A DNA stretch of 57,903 bases from Clostridiales bacterium. GTDB taxonomy: Bacteria; Bacillota; Clostridia; Lachnospirales; Lachnospiraceae. This document shows positions 26,460-35,131 of the stretch, in pieces. The stretch lies in contig JAAYTK010000083.1 in the NCBI GenBank assembly GCA_012523775.1, positions 1-57,903 of the forward strand, given 5' to 3'. The translations under genes and the position numbers were made by a program. The notes under the pieces were generated by a model. That model had not been told where the DNA came from, made no database searches, and saw only the letters and a program-made list of their open reading frames with translations. Every line of letters starts with the position of its first letter. Position 1 is the stretch's first letter.

Positions 26460-27671
26460 CTATGGCTTAATACCGGCACGTATTAGCTTCTCAGTATAGT
26501 GTAATTCATTGACCACCTCCAGATTTCCTGTTATCTTTCCATCTTCCTCTCCATATTCTTTGAACCTATATAGAGGGTTTAAGGTGATTTCATTATTATC
26601 CATACCGATTACCTCGGCTATTTCCAGTACCCTTCTTGACTTATCTCTAAGCCTTCCTAAATGAACGATTATATCTATGGCAGATGCAATCTGTCTTCGT
26701 ACGGCCATAAGAGGGATATCCGCTCCCAGAAGAACCAGAGATTCCAGTCGACTTAGCATATCGGCCGGAGAGTTGGCGTGACCTGTAGAAAGCGAGCCTT
26801 CATGTCCTGTATTAAGAGCCTGTAACATATCGATTGCGGCCTCATCTCTAACCTCTCCCACGATAATCCTATCCGGTCTCATCCTTAGGGACGTCTTTAT
26901 CAGATCTCTTATTGTGACTTGATTATTACCCTCAGTGTTACCGTTCCTGACCTCCATACGAACCAAGTTGTCAATTCCCTTCAACTGTAATTCAGCAGAA
27001 TCCTCAATTGTTATAATCCGTTCACCGTTAGGTATATAATTTGACAGCACATTGAGAAATGTGGTTTTACCCGAGCTTGTCCCACCGCTTATGAATATAT
27101 TGTATTTCGCGATAACCAGCTTTTCCAAAAATGAGGCAGCCTCTTGGGTTATGGATCCGTATTCGATTAGCATATCAATTGTGATTGCATTTTCGGGAAA
27201 TCTTCTAATCGTAATCACAGGTCCGTCTATGGCTATGGGAGGAAGAACAATATTCACCCTGGAGCCATCCGGTAATCTGGAATCAACTATTGGACTAGAG
27301 GCATTAACGATACGGTTAGAATGAGATACCATCTGCTGTATCACATCCTCCAATTTTTCCTCAGATTCAAAGCTTTTTGCACTTCGAAAAACAACACCGT
27401 CTTGCTCATAAAATATATCACTTATGCCATTAACCATGATTTCAGTTATGGTTGGATCCTCTATCATATCCTGGAGAACATCCAGCCTGCGTATGGAATT
27501 GAAGATTTCTCTTCTAAGCCTTCTTTTTTCCTGCATGCTGATATAATTCTCTCTGCTCTTATGAACCAAAACCTCGTCTATGGTATTAAAAAGCTTCTCA
27601 TCAGATATCTCAGCGTTCAGATCGATACTGTCAAGCACATCCTGTTGCAGCTTATCCTTTAAACAGCTCAT
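26460..27671 (-). CDS. cpaF: CpaF/TadA family secretion ATPase
   Basis: About 403 residues. It contains the GSPE family core: I-M-V-N-G-I-S-D-I-F, Walker A G-G-T-S-S-G-K-T-T, the Asp box with I-I-T-I-E-D-S-A-E-L, Walker B I-I-V-G-E-V-R-D-E-A and the His box G-H-E-G-S-L-S-T-G-H-A-N. It powers Flp pilus extension at the cytoplasmic face. I chose the ATG at 27671 because AAAGGAG lies six bases upstream; this overlaps the preceding gene by 20 bases. All catalytic motifs are intact. Confidence 0.93.
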   Translation of the reverse strand: MSCLKDKLQQDVLDSIDLNAEISDEKLFNTIDEVLVHKSRENYISMQEKRRLRREIFNSIRRLDVLQDMIEDPTITEIMVNGISDIFYEQDGVVFRSAKSFESEEKLEDVIQQMVSHSNRIVNASSPIVDSRLPDGSRVNIVLPPIAIDGPVITIRRFPENAITIDMLIEYGSITQEAASFLEKLVIAKYNIFISGGTSSGKTTFLNVLSNYIPNGERIITIEDSAELQLKGIDNLVRMEVRNGNTEGNNQVTIRDLIKTSLRMRPDRIIVGEVRDEAAIDMLQALNTGHEGSLSTGHANSPADMLSRLESLVLLGADIPLMAVRRQIASAIDIIVHLGRLRDKSRRVLEIAEVIGMDNNEITLNPLYRFKEYGEEDGKITGNLEVVNELHYTEKLIRAGIKP

Positions 27672-28677
27672 GACGGCTCCTTTCAGACAATATTTCAGCA
27701 ATCAATTCCTCCGTCATAGGCTTTATAGCGGTATATATATTCTCCGGTAAAGGTTTGTCACCTGCTATCTGCCCGGTAGTAGGAAGTATGATTCTGTTGA
27801 TATTCAGTTGCTCCACCATAATACCGGAAAGCCTCATCTGTTCCTCCCATTCCTTCGATACCAGCTCTTCATAAGGTGATGCGCATGCTGCAATGCATTT
27901 CACACTACAACGACTTAAAATTTCCATGGTTGCTTCCGTGTATATTCCTAAATAGAATACTACCAGCTCATAATCCGTATGCTCTCTTATATCATCCATA
28001 AACCTGACAATATCCTCTTTGCATATTGTTAACAAATCGAATCCATGGGAAGGCCCCGAAAGATATGAAAGCTTTTCCGAATAATTAAGATAGGCTTTAA
28101 TTTTACTAATATAGTCCTCTTTTCTTTCCCTTAGGTAATATATAAGCTCAGACATTGACCGATTGCTGCTTTCATTATTTATCATAAAGGATACAGGTAA
28201 CTGCTCAAAGGATATATACAATACCTTTCCTTTGCCAGACAGTCCTTTAGCCAATGCCCAGGCATAGGATAGCTTCTCTTCTCCGGGGACAGGTGAAAAA
28301 ACACCGATAAACTTGGCCCTGCCCTGAAGCTCATTACTGTTATTGTCCTCCAGTCTCGTATAGCATGATAATATTTCTGAGGCAATCTTTTCAGCCGACT
28401 GATATTTATAAATTTCCCCGGCCTTTTCATTTATACCGTTTTTTTCGGAGCTAAGCCTAAAAATATACTTTATATTTTCTATCTTAATTTTATTGGAAAA
28501 ATCCTCCCCTCCCCATAAAAGAATTTCAATTGGCTGATTTTTTAAGAACTCCAACAGGCTTTCCTTTTTAGTGAACAGTAAGGCCTCAAAGTCCTCCCAA
28601 TCACATTTATTGAAATACTCCATAAGACGGGATGCATACAATATATCACTATCATAAACAGCCAATAGCTTATACAA
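27652..28677 (-). CDS. TadZ/CpaE-like protein with degenerate P-loop
   Basis: A 341-residue protein. The first 110 residues resemble a receiver-like domain (Y-D-S-D-I-L-Y-A near the start, a strand ending in L-L-W-G-G), and the rest a MinD/ParA-like fold, as in TadZ/CpaE, which positions the pilus machine. Where the deviant Walker A should be (K-G-G-x-G-K-T-T), the sequence reads S-P-V-P-G-E-E-K-L-S near residue 129, so nucleotide binding is doubtful. The start is TTG at 28677 behind AGGAGG at a good distance. It is the first gene of the Tad operon and overlaps cpaF. Confidence 0.75.
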   Translation of the reverse strand: MYKLLAVYDSDILYASRLMEYFNKCDWEDFEALLFTKKESLLEFLKNQPIEILLWGGEDFSNKIKIENIKYIFRLSSEKNGINEKAGEIYKYQSAEKIASEILSCYTRLEDNNSNELQGRAKFIGVFSPVPGEEKLSYAWALAKGLSGKGKVLYISFEQLPVSFMINNESSNRSMSELIYYLRERKEDYISKIKAYLNYSEKLSYLSGPSHGFDLLTICKEDIVRFMDDIREHTDYELVVFYLGIYTEATMEILSRCSVKCIAACASPYEELVSKEWEEQMRLSGIMVEQLNINRIILPTTGQIAGDKPLPENIYTAIKPMTEELIAEILSERSRHELFKG

Positions 28678-28903
28678 GGTCTTACCTCCTGTTATGAATA
28701 TAACGATATAAAATTGATTACTAAGTTAATGGAATAAACGCAGAAATAACATTGCGAACAGCCGTATGGCTAAGATATATGGAAGGGATAATCTAAGAAT
28801 ACATAATTTAGAAGCTATTGTCAATATATTCCTTTTGCTTTTTTGATTTTTGTACCTTTCTACAAAAAAACCGTATTTTAGATGATGATTTGCACAAATT
28901 ATG
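28678..28903. promoter_or_regulatory. Tad operon promoter region
   Basis: On the minus strand, TTGACA (28819-28824), a 17-base spacer and TATTCT (28796-28801) form a likely sigma-A promoter about 120 bases before the TTG at 28677. The intervening leader has a small hairpin with arms AGCC and GGCT and no clear terminator. I see no strong terminator after bofA, so some readthrough from bofA is possible. Confidence 0.6.
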
Positions 28904-29185
28904 TCAGATGGAGTAATAGAAAGCCAATCCGTAGAGCAAAATAAATCCGGGAAGTCCTAAAAGTCCGTTAGAAAGAATCGTGAAAGCATTAACACCGACT
29001 GAGATGTGGTAGCCACCAAGCCTTAGAACAAAATCCAAAAGATAGATTCCTGCGGTTCCCACAAATGCTCTAAGCAAAAAATCCATTATCAGATCCGACC
29101 TCTTCCTGATAATGCAGAATCCGATAAAAGCTACACATGCAATAATAATTATAATTAATATGAGCTTTTCCATAATATTTACCAC
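28904..29185 (-). CDS. bofA: Pro-sigma-K processing inhibitor BofA family protein
   Basis: A 93-residue protein with two or three hydrophobic segments and the BofA C-terminal motif G-V-N-A-F-T-I-L-S-N-G-L-L-G-L-P-G near residues 62-78. In Bacillus subtilis BofA restrains the SpoIVFB protease that activates pro-sigma-K in the mother cell. Here the family member is upstream of the pilus operon and divergent from a DUF2508 gene. The listed start is GTG 29185 behind AGAAGGA, which is close. An ATG at 29173 beginning M-E-K-L-I-L-I is an alternative. Confidence 0.85.
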   Translation of the reverse strand: MVNIMEKLILIIIIIACVAFIGFCIIRKRSDLIMDFLLRAFVGTAGIYLLDFVLRLGGYHISVGVNAFTILSNGLLGLPGFILLYGLAFYYSI

Positions 29186-29309
29186 TGATCCTTCTAATAC
29201 TCTTAATACAACCTATAATAATATATACGTTTTTATCCAAAATATTCTAACTAAAAGAATAATTGGATATTATTCTGACTATACTAATAACATAATACTA
29301 GGGAAAGTG

Positions 29310-29546
29310 ATGGTGAAAATGAAATTATTCTCCAGAAAAAAGCGCCCAACTGAAGATCTTCTATTAAAGGAAATTAATAAGACGAAGCTTGCCTTAGAGG
29401 CGGCATACTCACAGTTTGAATACGTTGTTGATCCCGACTTAATTGACAGCTGCATATACGAATTGAATGCGATACAGAATCGGTATAAATATTTATTAAA
29501 ACAAGCCAAGGCCTCTGAAAAAAGCTATATGGAAACAAAATCCTAA
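29310..29546 (+). CDS. DUF2508 (YaaL-like) protein
   Basis: A 78-residue helical protein, K-L-F-S-R-K-K at the start followed by a long charged helix (L-L-L-K-E-I-N-K-T-K-L-A-L-E-A-A) and Y-V-V-D-P-D-L-I-D-S-C-I-Y-E-L, characteristic of the YaaL family. In Bacillus subtilis yaaL lies directly upstream of bofA in the recR region. Here the two neighbours remain adjacent but divergent. Function is unknown. ATG 29310 follows AGGGAAAG; an ATG at 29319 is also possible. It ends before the terminator at 29561. Confidence 0.82.
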   Translation: MVKMKLFSRKKRPTEDLLLKEINKTKLALEAAYSQFEYVVDPDLIDSCIYELNAIQNRYKYLLKQAKASEKSYMETKS

Positions 29547-29560
29547 TTTCTTTACAACAC

Positions 29561-29600
29561 AAACAGGCAGCCCATTGAAAAATGGACTGCCTGTTTGCTA
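29561..29600. terminator. Bidirectional terminator between DUF2508 and fliS
   Basis: AAACAGGCAG (29561-29570) and CTGCCTGTTT (29587-29596) pair, with an inner CCATT/AATGG stem around the tetraloop GAAA and one C-A mismatch. It lies downstream of two convergent genes and has flanking A/T runs for both directions. Confidence 0.8.
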
Positions 29601-29709
29601 AATAGGAATCTCCGTCTTTTCTTTAGTATATTCCAGGTCACCATTTGTTGTAATCTTCTTTTGTAGCTTCTCTCTTATGTACTTTCATATGTCTCTTTAG
29701 TATGTGGCT

Positions 29710-30189
29710 TTATGCAATGAACCCTCGGCTTTTATTACCGGGATCTATAAACGTCTCATTTAAGGATCCCTTGCCGTAGGTTAAGCCCGCGTAGAGCTGT
29801 TGGGTGTTACGCATCATAGGACCGCTTTTATCAGCCTTACTAACTTCCTTAAACCCACTTAACAGCTTTTCTAATATTCTTTTCGCATTCTGAAGGGTTC
29901 TTGGGTCCTGCCTTACAATAGCCGTTATTATATGCTTATTCGTATATAGATAAAGACTAAGTAAATCATAAGAAATCTTATATCTGTAATCTAAGGTTGC
30001 CATAAGTTCGCTTACATACTTCTGTGCTCCTTTAAGCTCCTTATCATAATTATAAAGGTCATTCTCCTGAAATAACTTCTCAGCCTCTTCAATCTTAGCT
30101 AAAGTCATTTCATACATGATTACAATTAATTCACTTCTGGATGCCTGCGTTATTCGTGTGGCAAAAGATTGCATAGCTTCTCTAGTCAT
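29710..30189 (-). CDS. fliS: Flagellar export chaperone FliS
   Basis: About 159 residues, all helical, with the FliS pattern: S-E-L-I-V-I-M-Y-E-M near residue 22, Y-N-Y-D-K-E-L-K-G-A, S-L-Y-L-Y-T-N-K near 85 and the central I-L-E-K-L-L-S-G-F segment. FliS binds the disordered C-terminal end of flagellin in the cytoplasm and stops it polymerising before export. It is downstream of flagellin on the same strand, 45 bases away. The ATG at 30189 was chosen because GGAGG lies eight bases upstream. The C-terminal 30 residues are longer than in short FliS forms. Confidence 0.9.
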   Translation of the reverse strand: MTREAMQSFATRITQASRSELIVIMYEMTLAKIEEAEKLFQENDLYNYDKELKGAQKYVSELMATLDYRYKISYDLLSLYLYTNKHIITAIVRQDPRTLQNAKRILEKLLSGFKEVSKADKSGPMMRNTQQLYAGLTYGKGSLNETFIDPGNKSRGFIA

Positions 30190-30233
30190 ATATATTACCT
30201 CCACATTATTGTATTAGCCTTCTTGCCATCGTA

Positions 30234-31811
30234 CTACTGCTGTAGTAAGGATAATACGTTCTGTGGTCTCATATTAGCCTGTGCCAGCATGGCGGTACCT
30301 GCCTGTGCAAGAACATTCTTCTGTGTATATTCTGCCATTTCCTCTGCCATGTCCACATCCTCAATACGGGATAATGATTCTGTCATGTTCTCTGATGTAA
30401 CGTCCAGATTGGATATGGAATGCTCAAGACGGTTTTGGTATGCACCAAGCTTAGACCTTATGGCTGATACCTCGTTAATGGCTATATCAAGAAGAGTAAT
30501 TGCTTTCTGTGCACCGTCTGCTGTTCCGATGTTTACCTTATCAACTCCGAGAGTCTGAGGTGTCACCTTCGGTATTCTTACAGACATAATCTGACCCTCA
30601 TTGGCACCAATCTGAAGGTCCATTGGGCCTGCATCCAGTACAGATACCGTAATTTCCTCAACAGTATCTGTTCCGGTTATTGAACCATCAGTAGGATCTG
30701 AGGTGGCGTCTGTGATCCTGGCGTCTTCAAATTCAGTACCGACTGTTCCGGGATCAACCTCGAATACCATCTTAAAATTATTGCGGTCCGATACCGTGAC
30801 TTTGTTGCCTCGAATTGATACGGTGGCTGTATTCTCGAATAAGGAATCCGAACCGAATACAACATTGGCCTTTGCATCCGTTCCATAGGCCTGTGCACCG
30901 GATACGGTTAATCCAAGTAATTCACACAATCCGGGCTTATCACAGTGTATATCTATTTTCTGATCAGAGCCGTAATCTCTGGTAACGAATACCAGACTGT
31001 CTCCGTTTTCCATCTGCTTACTGCTATATCCTGCCATCTCAAGATTCTCGTCGGTCACAGGATAGGTTTCGTCATCTATCAAGGTGGTATCAACTGCAAA
31101 CACATTGACATTGACATTATCACAGGCATCTCTTATCTTTTGGAATACTTCATCGACGGTATCTCCTACATTAACCTTTACGGTCTCGCCGTTAATATTA
31201 ATCGATCCCGCCTCATCTTCGCCAATTTTTCTTGTTGCGGTGGTTTCTCCGGCTCCCAGAACAACCGCATTACCTACAATAACAGCCTGTCTGGCATCTT
31301 GGGTAATCTCAATTGAATAATCTCCAACCTCTACCGTGTCTGATAACGATATAAGACTGACACTGTTATTACTGGAGAATGATTTTCTGTCTATATTACC
31401 GTCCAGTAATGTCATGGTGTTAAACTCTGTTGTCTCTGATATTCTTGTGATTTCTTCGTTTAACTGATCGATTTCAGCCTGAATTGCAATTCTGTCTTCA
31501 GTGGTATATATACCATTGGCGGACTGAACGGATAGCTCTCTCATTCTTTGAAGCATTGATTCCACTTCGATAAGAGCTCCTTCAGCGGTCTGTATGACAG
31601 ATATTCCATCGGATGCATTTCTTGATGCCTGCTCCAAGCCGGATATCTGTGTTCTCATCTTCTCTGAAATTGCAAGTCCTGCCGAATCATCAGCCGCGCT
31701 GTTGATACGGTAGCCCGAGGACAATCTCTCTAGGCTGGCATCTAACAATTTGTTGGTTCTGGAAAGCTGATTATTAGCTTTTAATGCTGAAATATTATGG
31801 TTAATTCTCAT
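30234..31811 (-). CDS. fliC: Flagellin
   Basis: A 525-residue flagellin. The N-terminal D0/D1 region opens M-R-I-N-H-N-I-S-A-L and contains R-L-S-S-G-Y-R-I-N-S-A-A-D-D-S-A-G-L. The C-terminal D1/D0 region has R-S-K-L-G-A-Y-Q-N-R-L-E-H and ends in V-L-S-L-L-Q-Q. Residues about 150-415 are a variable, acidic, Thr-rich central part that would form the outer surface (D2/D3). The protein is exported through the flagellar apparatus and is longer than minimal flagellins of about 275 residues. The upstream leader has a hairpin with a GGA-containing loop. It is followed by fliS. Confidence 0.95.
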   Translation of the reverse strand: MRINHNISALKANNQLSRTNKLLDASLERLSSGYRINSAADDSAGLAISEKMRTQISGLEQASRNASDGISVIQTAEGALIEVESMLQRMRELSVQSANGIYTTEDRIAIQAEIDQLNEEITRISETTEFNTMTLLDGNIDRKSFSSNNSVSLISLSDTVEVGDYSIEITQDARQAVIVGNAVVLGAGETTATRKIGEDEAGSININGETVKVNVGDTVDEVFQKIRDACDNVNVNVFAVDTTLIDDETYPVTDENLEMAGYSSKQMENGDSLVFVTRDYGSDQKIDIHCDKPGLCELLGLTVSGAQAYGTDAKANVVFGSDSLFENTATVSIRGNKVTVSDRNNFKMVFEVDPGTVGTEFEDARITDATSDPTDGSITGTDTVEEITVSVLDAGPMDLQIGANEGQIMSVRIPKVTPQTLGVDKVNIGTADGAQKAITLLDIAINEVSAIRSKLGAYQNRLEHSISNLDVTSENMTESLSRIEDVDMAEEMAEYTQKNVLAQAGTAMLAQANMRPQNVLSLLQQ

Positions 31812-31928
31812 TATCGTTCACATTCCTTTCTTTTGGGCTGCCATACCCCTCCTTGAACGATGGACAGCATAATACTTTTTTTATATATTTATTTCAGCAA
31901 CCTCCATGTGGCCGAATTGATCATATTG
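31812..31928 (-). promoter_or_regulatory. Flagellin leader with GGA-loop hairpin
   Basis: Between the DUF6240 gene and flagellin, the minus-strand leader holds a hairpin at 31838-31867 whose arms pair C-T-G-(T)-C-C-A-T with A-T-G-G-C-A-G and whose loop contains AAGGAGGGG. A second GGA is in the AAAGGAATG just before the start, about 12 bases from the ATG, which is further than usual. I see no sigma-28 promoter in this gap, so flagellin may be transcribed from upstream. GGA-loop hairpins are the usual binding sites of CsrA, which controls hag in Bacillus. Confidence 0.4.
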
Positions 31929-34900
31929 TTATGCCACCGCGATATCTGATTCTTCTGCAGAACGAATCATATTAATAAACGCTTTCGCTACGCGGTATAA
32001 GAGTCTCTCCGTCTCCGGACCCTTTATTTCTTCCGGGTCATTTAAGTCCTGATATGTATATCCAATATCTCTTGCCTGGTGTAAGCAGAAATTCATCTGA
32101 TTGATTCCGATACCCTCATCTGACAGATCTGCTTTCAATTTATCTGTCTGAGCCTCAAGTATTTTAAGACTTTCTATATAATCAGACGAAATATATCCCT
32201 TTAGTATTCTATCCTTTATTGAGGCCTCTGCTCTAATGCTTCCTAATTTATCCGATAACAGCGTGACAGTAACCTTTCCACCCGCTGACTTCCCTCGAAT
32301 AATGGTTAGGTTTACATTAGTGATTTTTCCTGAGGTCTCAAGCGGTATATGATAGAACTCCCGTTTAGCCAGGTTTTTAAGAAAATGCATCTGCATTCCA
32401 ATGGTCTTAAGCTGAGTAAGACGGTTAAAATCCATTTGCTTATCGGCCGCCTCTTCCTCTATAGCAGCCTTTACTTCCTGATCCAGTTGTTCATATGCCT
32501 CTGCCATAGTTTCCTTATCGATTAATGTATCGACAAGTTCTGTCTTTTTCTTAAGTCTATTCCTTAATTTTTCGGTACTTTCATCCTTTTTCTTGTTTTT
32601 TTCCTCTAGAATACCGAAGAGTTTTTTAAATCCCGCTCCGCTATTATTTAAAATATGTCCTGCCATCACCAAATTAGCTGTAGTGCAAGGCAGTTGAAAA
32701 TCATTTAGAAAGCGTATGGCCTGATCGCTTTTGCTGAGTATATTCTGAAGCTCCTTAAATTTTTCATTATAATATGCCTGATCTTCTGATGGATAATTCT
32801 GCATATTTTTCAACTGATCCAATAGCTTCTCAGTAGACATATTGGCTATTGTCTCCCACCCATGTTCACTATAAAGCTGATGCAGCTTATTCGGTGTCAG
32901 GCTTTCAAGAAGCTCCTTTATAATGGCATTCTGAATTTCGTTTTGTGTCATTTGCCCGGAGTTATCTAATATGATGGGATCATTCTTAAATACGACTCCC
33001 AACTGGTCGGTTATGGATTCCTTTATGGCAATAGCTTCCTGTAGGACTCCAAACTCATCATCGATTGCATAGTTCATTTCACCCTTCTTATTTGTGCGAA
33101 GGGCCGTCAGTAAATGGCTTAAGGTTACCTCCTGTTCAGCTTTAATTAAGGCCCCCAAGGCTGCACCGTCTGACTTTTCTATCTGATACAATAATCTATA
33201 TATTCCTATATAAGCTTTTCTTTCGGATTCTGAAATATCATCCTCTTTTTCCAGCTTATAAAGAAATGAGCTGTATTTTTCCAGCGATGAGTAGCCCTGA
33301 TTTTTTAGCCTGTCTATATGGCTGTTCAGCTGGTCTATGGGAAGCTCCATCGGATTCATCCCGTCTCTGATTATTTGCAGCGTTATCTCCGGATTCAAAT
33401 TCTCCAGAAGATAATTAACGCTTAAATCATATGCCTTAACCTGTTCTATGGACTCCTTGGTTATCTCCATATTGTTATAGCCCAGAATTCTGATGGCTCT
33501 TTGGTTAAATGAAGTGTCCTCAATTCCCATTTCCTCCATAAGAGAGCCCATATTGGCAAATGCTTTCTTTATACTGTCTCCATACTCAGCATTAGGCTTA
33601 GTAAATAAAGCTTCGTATGACTTCTTTGCCTTCTCAAGCTTGGTAAAAATACTCCTGCCTGCTTCCAACAAGCCTGAAACCGTCTGAATCCTTCTGTCAC
33701 TCAGGGTCATACCTAATACCTGTACCGGCATTGTCTTTAACTCATCTACGGTTTCCTTGGTCATATGTAATAGTCTTATAGAGGCTTCGTCCGGCTCCAT
33801 TTCATATTGATTAAAGAGCTCTTTATAGTAGATTCCTTCCGCAATACGCAGCTTTTCTACTATTTTTTCCAATGCCTCCGTGTCGATGTCAAAACCCTTA
33901 TTTCCCAAGCGTTGGACGGCTTCCTTAGTCATTTGAAGACGGATTTCCTCCAGCTGTCTTCTTGCGGTTATTGAATTAAACAGTCTTTTCTTCGCAATTC
34001 TTTCCTTATCTATAAGGAGGGCATCTCCCGGGAGTTCTCCCTGCTTCATACCGTCAATGATACTGTCGAATACCTTATCCTTACTATAATTCTTTGCCAA
34101 TTCCTCAAGGCCTATTAATAAGCTGATATTATCCTCCGTCAGGGGTATATTATTTTCTATTAACCATCTTGCCCCTTCGAGAACCTCATTGTCTGCCTTA
34201 AGGCCGGCCTTGTCCACAATCTCACTTACCTGAGTCGAAAGCTTATTCCATTCAGAATCTGAAAGCTTTTTTATGTTTATATCATTCTGTTTGCTGTATC
34301 TTGCCTTATATAGATTCTCAACGGATGGTTTAAGCTCTTTCCTAAGAATAAATAAGATATCCCTTCTGCTAATTTGAGGAATATCATCACTCAGCTTTAA
34401 GGCCACCTTAATCCGTTCGACTGACTCCTTAGAAACTGGAAGATTCTCAGCATCCATTCTATTAATAATATCCTTCTCTGATATATTTTTCGGTTTCTTT
34501 GTAACAGCTTCCTTTTTATCCGAAGCTCTCTCTATGGAAGCTTTGGTATCATAGTTGTAATCCTTGATTAACTGTACGGCAAAGACAAGTGATTCAATAG
34601 TCAAACTCTCTACCTGAACGCCTTCTTCACTAAGCCTCTGATAATCCTGTGCCGTCATACTGTTTAAGATACTCTCTATCCGGGATTTTATAATATTATA
34701 CGATTTATCCTTATTACGCTGGTGAATATTTTGCCCTTTCCTGGACAGCATAATATCGCCGTCTGTATCAGGGCTCCTCAATGATGCTCTCGGATTATGG
34801 TAAGGGTTAACCATAAATTCCTCTCTGCCAAGAGCTGTCTTACTTTCATTGCTTTTCATATTATCTTTAATTGCTTGAGACTGTCGAAGTATTTCTAATA

Positions 34901-34937
34901 TAATGTCCAGTCCGTTATCTGTGTTAATACTTCTCAT
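31929..34937 (-). CDS. DUF6240 protein with FliK-like C-terminal domain
   Basis: About 1002 residues with no signal peptide or membrane segment. The body is helical, with at least seven loose repeats of a form like N-(L/I)-P-(V/L)-(T/S)-x-E-(S/N)-(I/V)-x-x-(I/L), for example near residues 165, 270, 395 and 500. The last 130 residues (Y-H-I-P-L-E-T-S-G near 860, then N-L-T-I-I, V-T-V-T-L, L-G-S-I-R-A-E-A) resemble the Flg_hook domain at the end of FliK hook-length proteins. It lies upstream of flagellin under a sigma-28-like promoter. I chose ATG 34937; a TTG at 34949 is also open. The FliK-type role is inference. Confidence 0.7.
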   Translation of the reverse strand: MRSINTDNGLDIILEILRQSQAIKDNMKSNESKTALGREEFMVNPYHNPRASLRSPDTDGDIMLSRKGQNIHQRNKDKSYNIIKSRIESILNSMTAQDYQRLSEEGVQVESLTIESLVFAVQLIKDYNYDTKASIERASDKKEAVTKKPKNISEKDIINRMDAENLPVSKESVERIKVALKLSDDIPQISRRDILFILRKELKPSVENLYKARYSKQNDINIKKLSDSEWNKLSTQVSEIVDKAGLKADNEVLEGARWLIENNIPLTEDNISLLIGLEELAKNYSKDKVFDSIIDGMKQGELPGDALLIDKERIAKKRLFNSITARRQLEEIRLQMTKEAVQRLGNKGFDIDTEALEKIVEKLRIAEGIYYKELFNQYEMEPDEASIRLLHMTKETVDELKTMPVQVLGMTLSDRRIQTVSGLLEAGRSIFTKLEKAKKSYEALFTKPNAEYGDSIKKAFANMGSLMEEMGIEDTSFNQRAIRILGYNNMEITKESIEQVKAYDLSVNYLLENLNPEITLQIIRDGMNPMELPIDQLNSHIDRLKNQGYSSLEKYSSFLYKLEKEDDISESERKAYIGIYRLLYQIEKSDGAALGALIKAEQEVTLSHLLTALRTNKKGEMNYAIDDEFGVLQEAIAIKESITDQLGVVFKNDPIILDNSGQMTQNEIQNAIIKELLESLTPNKLHQLYSEHGWETIANMSTEKLLDQLKNMQNYPSEDQAYYNEKFKELQNILSKSDQAIRFLNDFQLPCTTANLVMAGHILNNSGAGFKKLFGILEEKNKKKDESTEKLRNRLKKKTELVDTLIDKETMAEAYEQLDQEVKAAIEEEAADKQMDFNRLTQLKTIGMQMHFLKNLAKREFYHIPLETSGKITNVNLTIIRGKSAGGKVTVTLLSDKLGSIRAEASIKDRILKGYISSDYIESLKILEAQTDKLKADLSDEGIGINQMNFCLHQARDIGYTYQDLNDPEEIKGPETERLLYRVAKAFINMIRSAEESDIAVA

Positions 34938-35033
34938 GTATATGTTCAATCCTTCCTGGGTAATTCTAATATCTTTTTAATGTTATATTCTGTAATATCT
35001 GCTATAGTATTATTTATATCTGTTATGAAATAT

Positions 35034-35061
35034 ATTTCGGCGTAAATAAGGTAAAACTTTA
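35034..35061 (-). promoter_or_regulatory. Sigma-28 (SigD/FliA)-type promoter
   Basis: On the minus strand, TAAAGTTT (35054-35061) is followed after 12 bases by GCCGAAAT (35034-35041). The flagellar consensus is TAAAGTTT, 11 bases, GCCGATAA, so the -35 is perfect, the spacer is one base longer and the -10 keeps GCCGA. It lies about 97 bases upstream of the DUF6240 ATG and would place that gene, and perhaps flagellin and fliS, in the late flagellar regulon. Confidence 0.65.
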
Positions 35062-35131
35062 TCTTCTTATGACGTCAGGATACGAATAGACTTAAATTAG
35101 CACATATTATATTTTCATTTTGGAGGTAGCA

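Noticed and set aside
17964-28677. FHA protein and secretion ATPase as a type VI or type VII secretion system
   Set aside because: The set of CpaF, TadB, TadC, Flp pilin, TadE and A24 peptidase defines a Tad pilus. No EssC, WXG100, Hcp or VgrG proteins are present.
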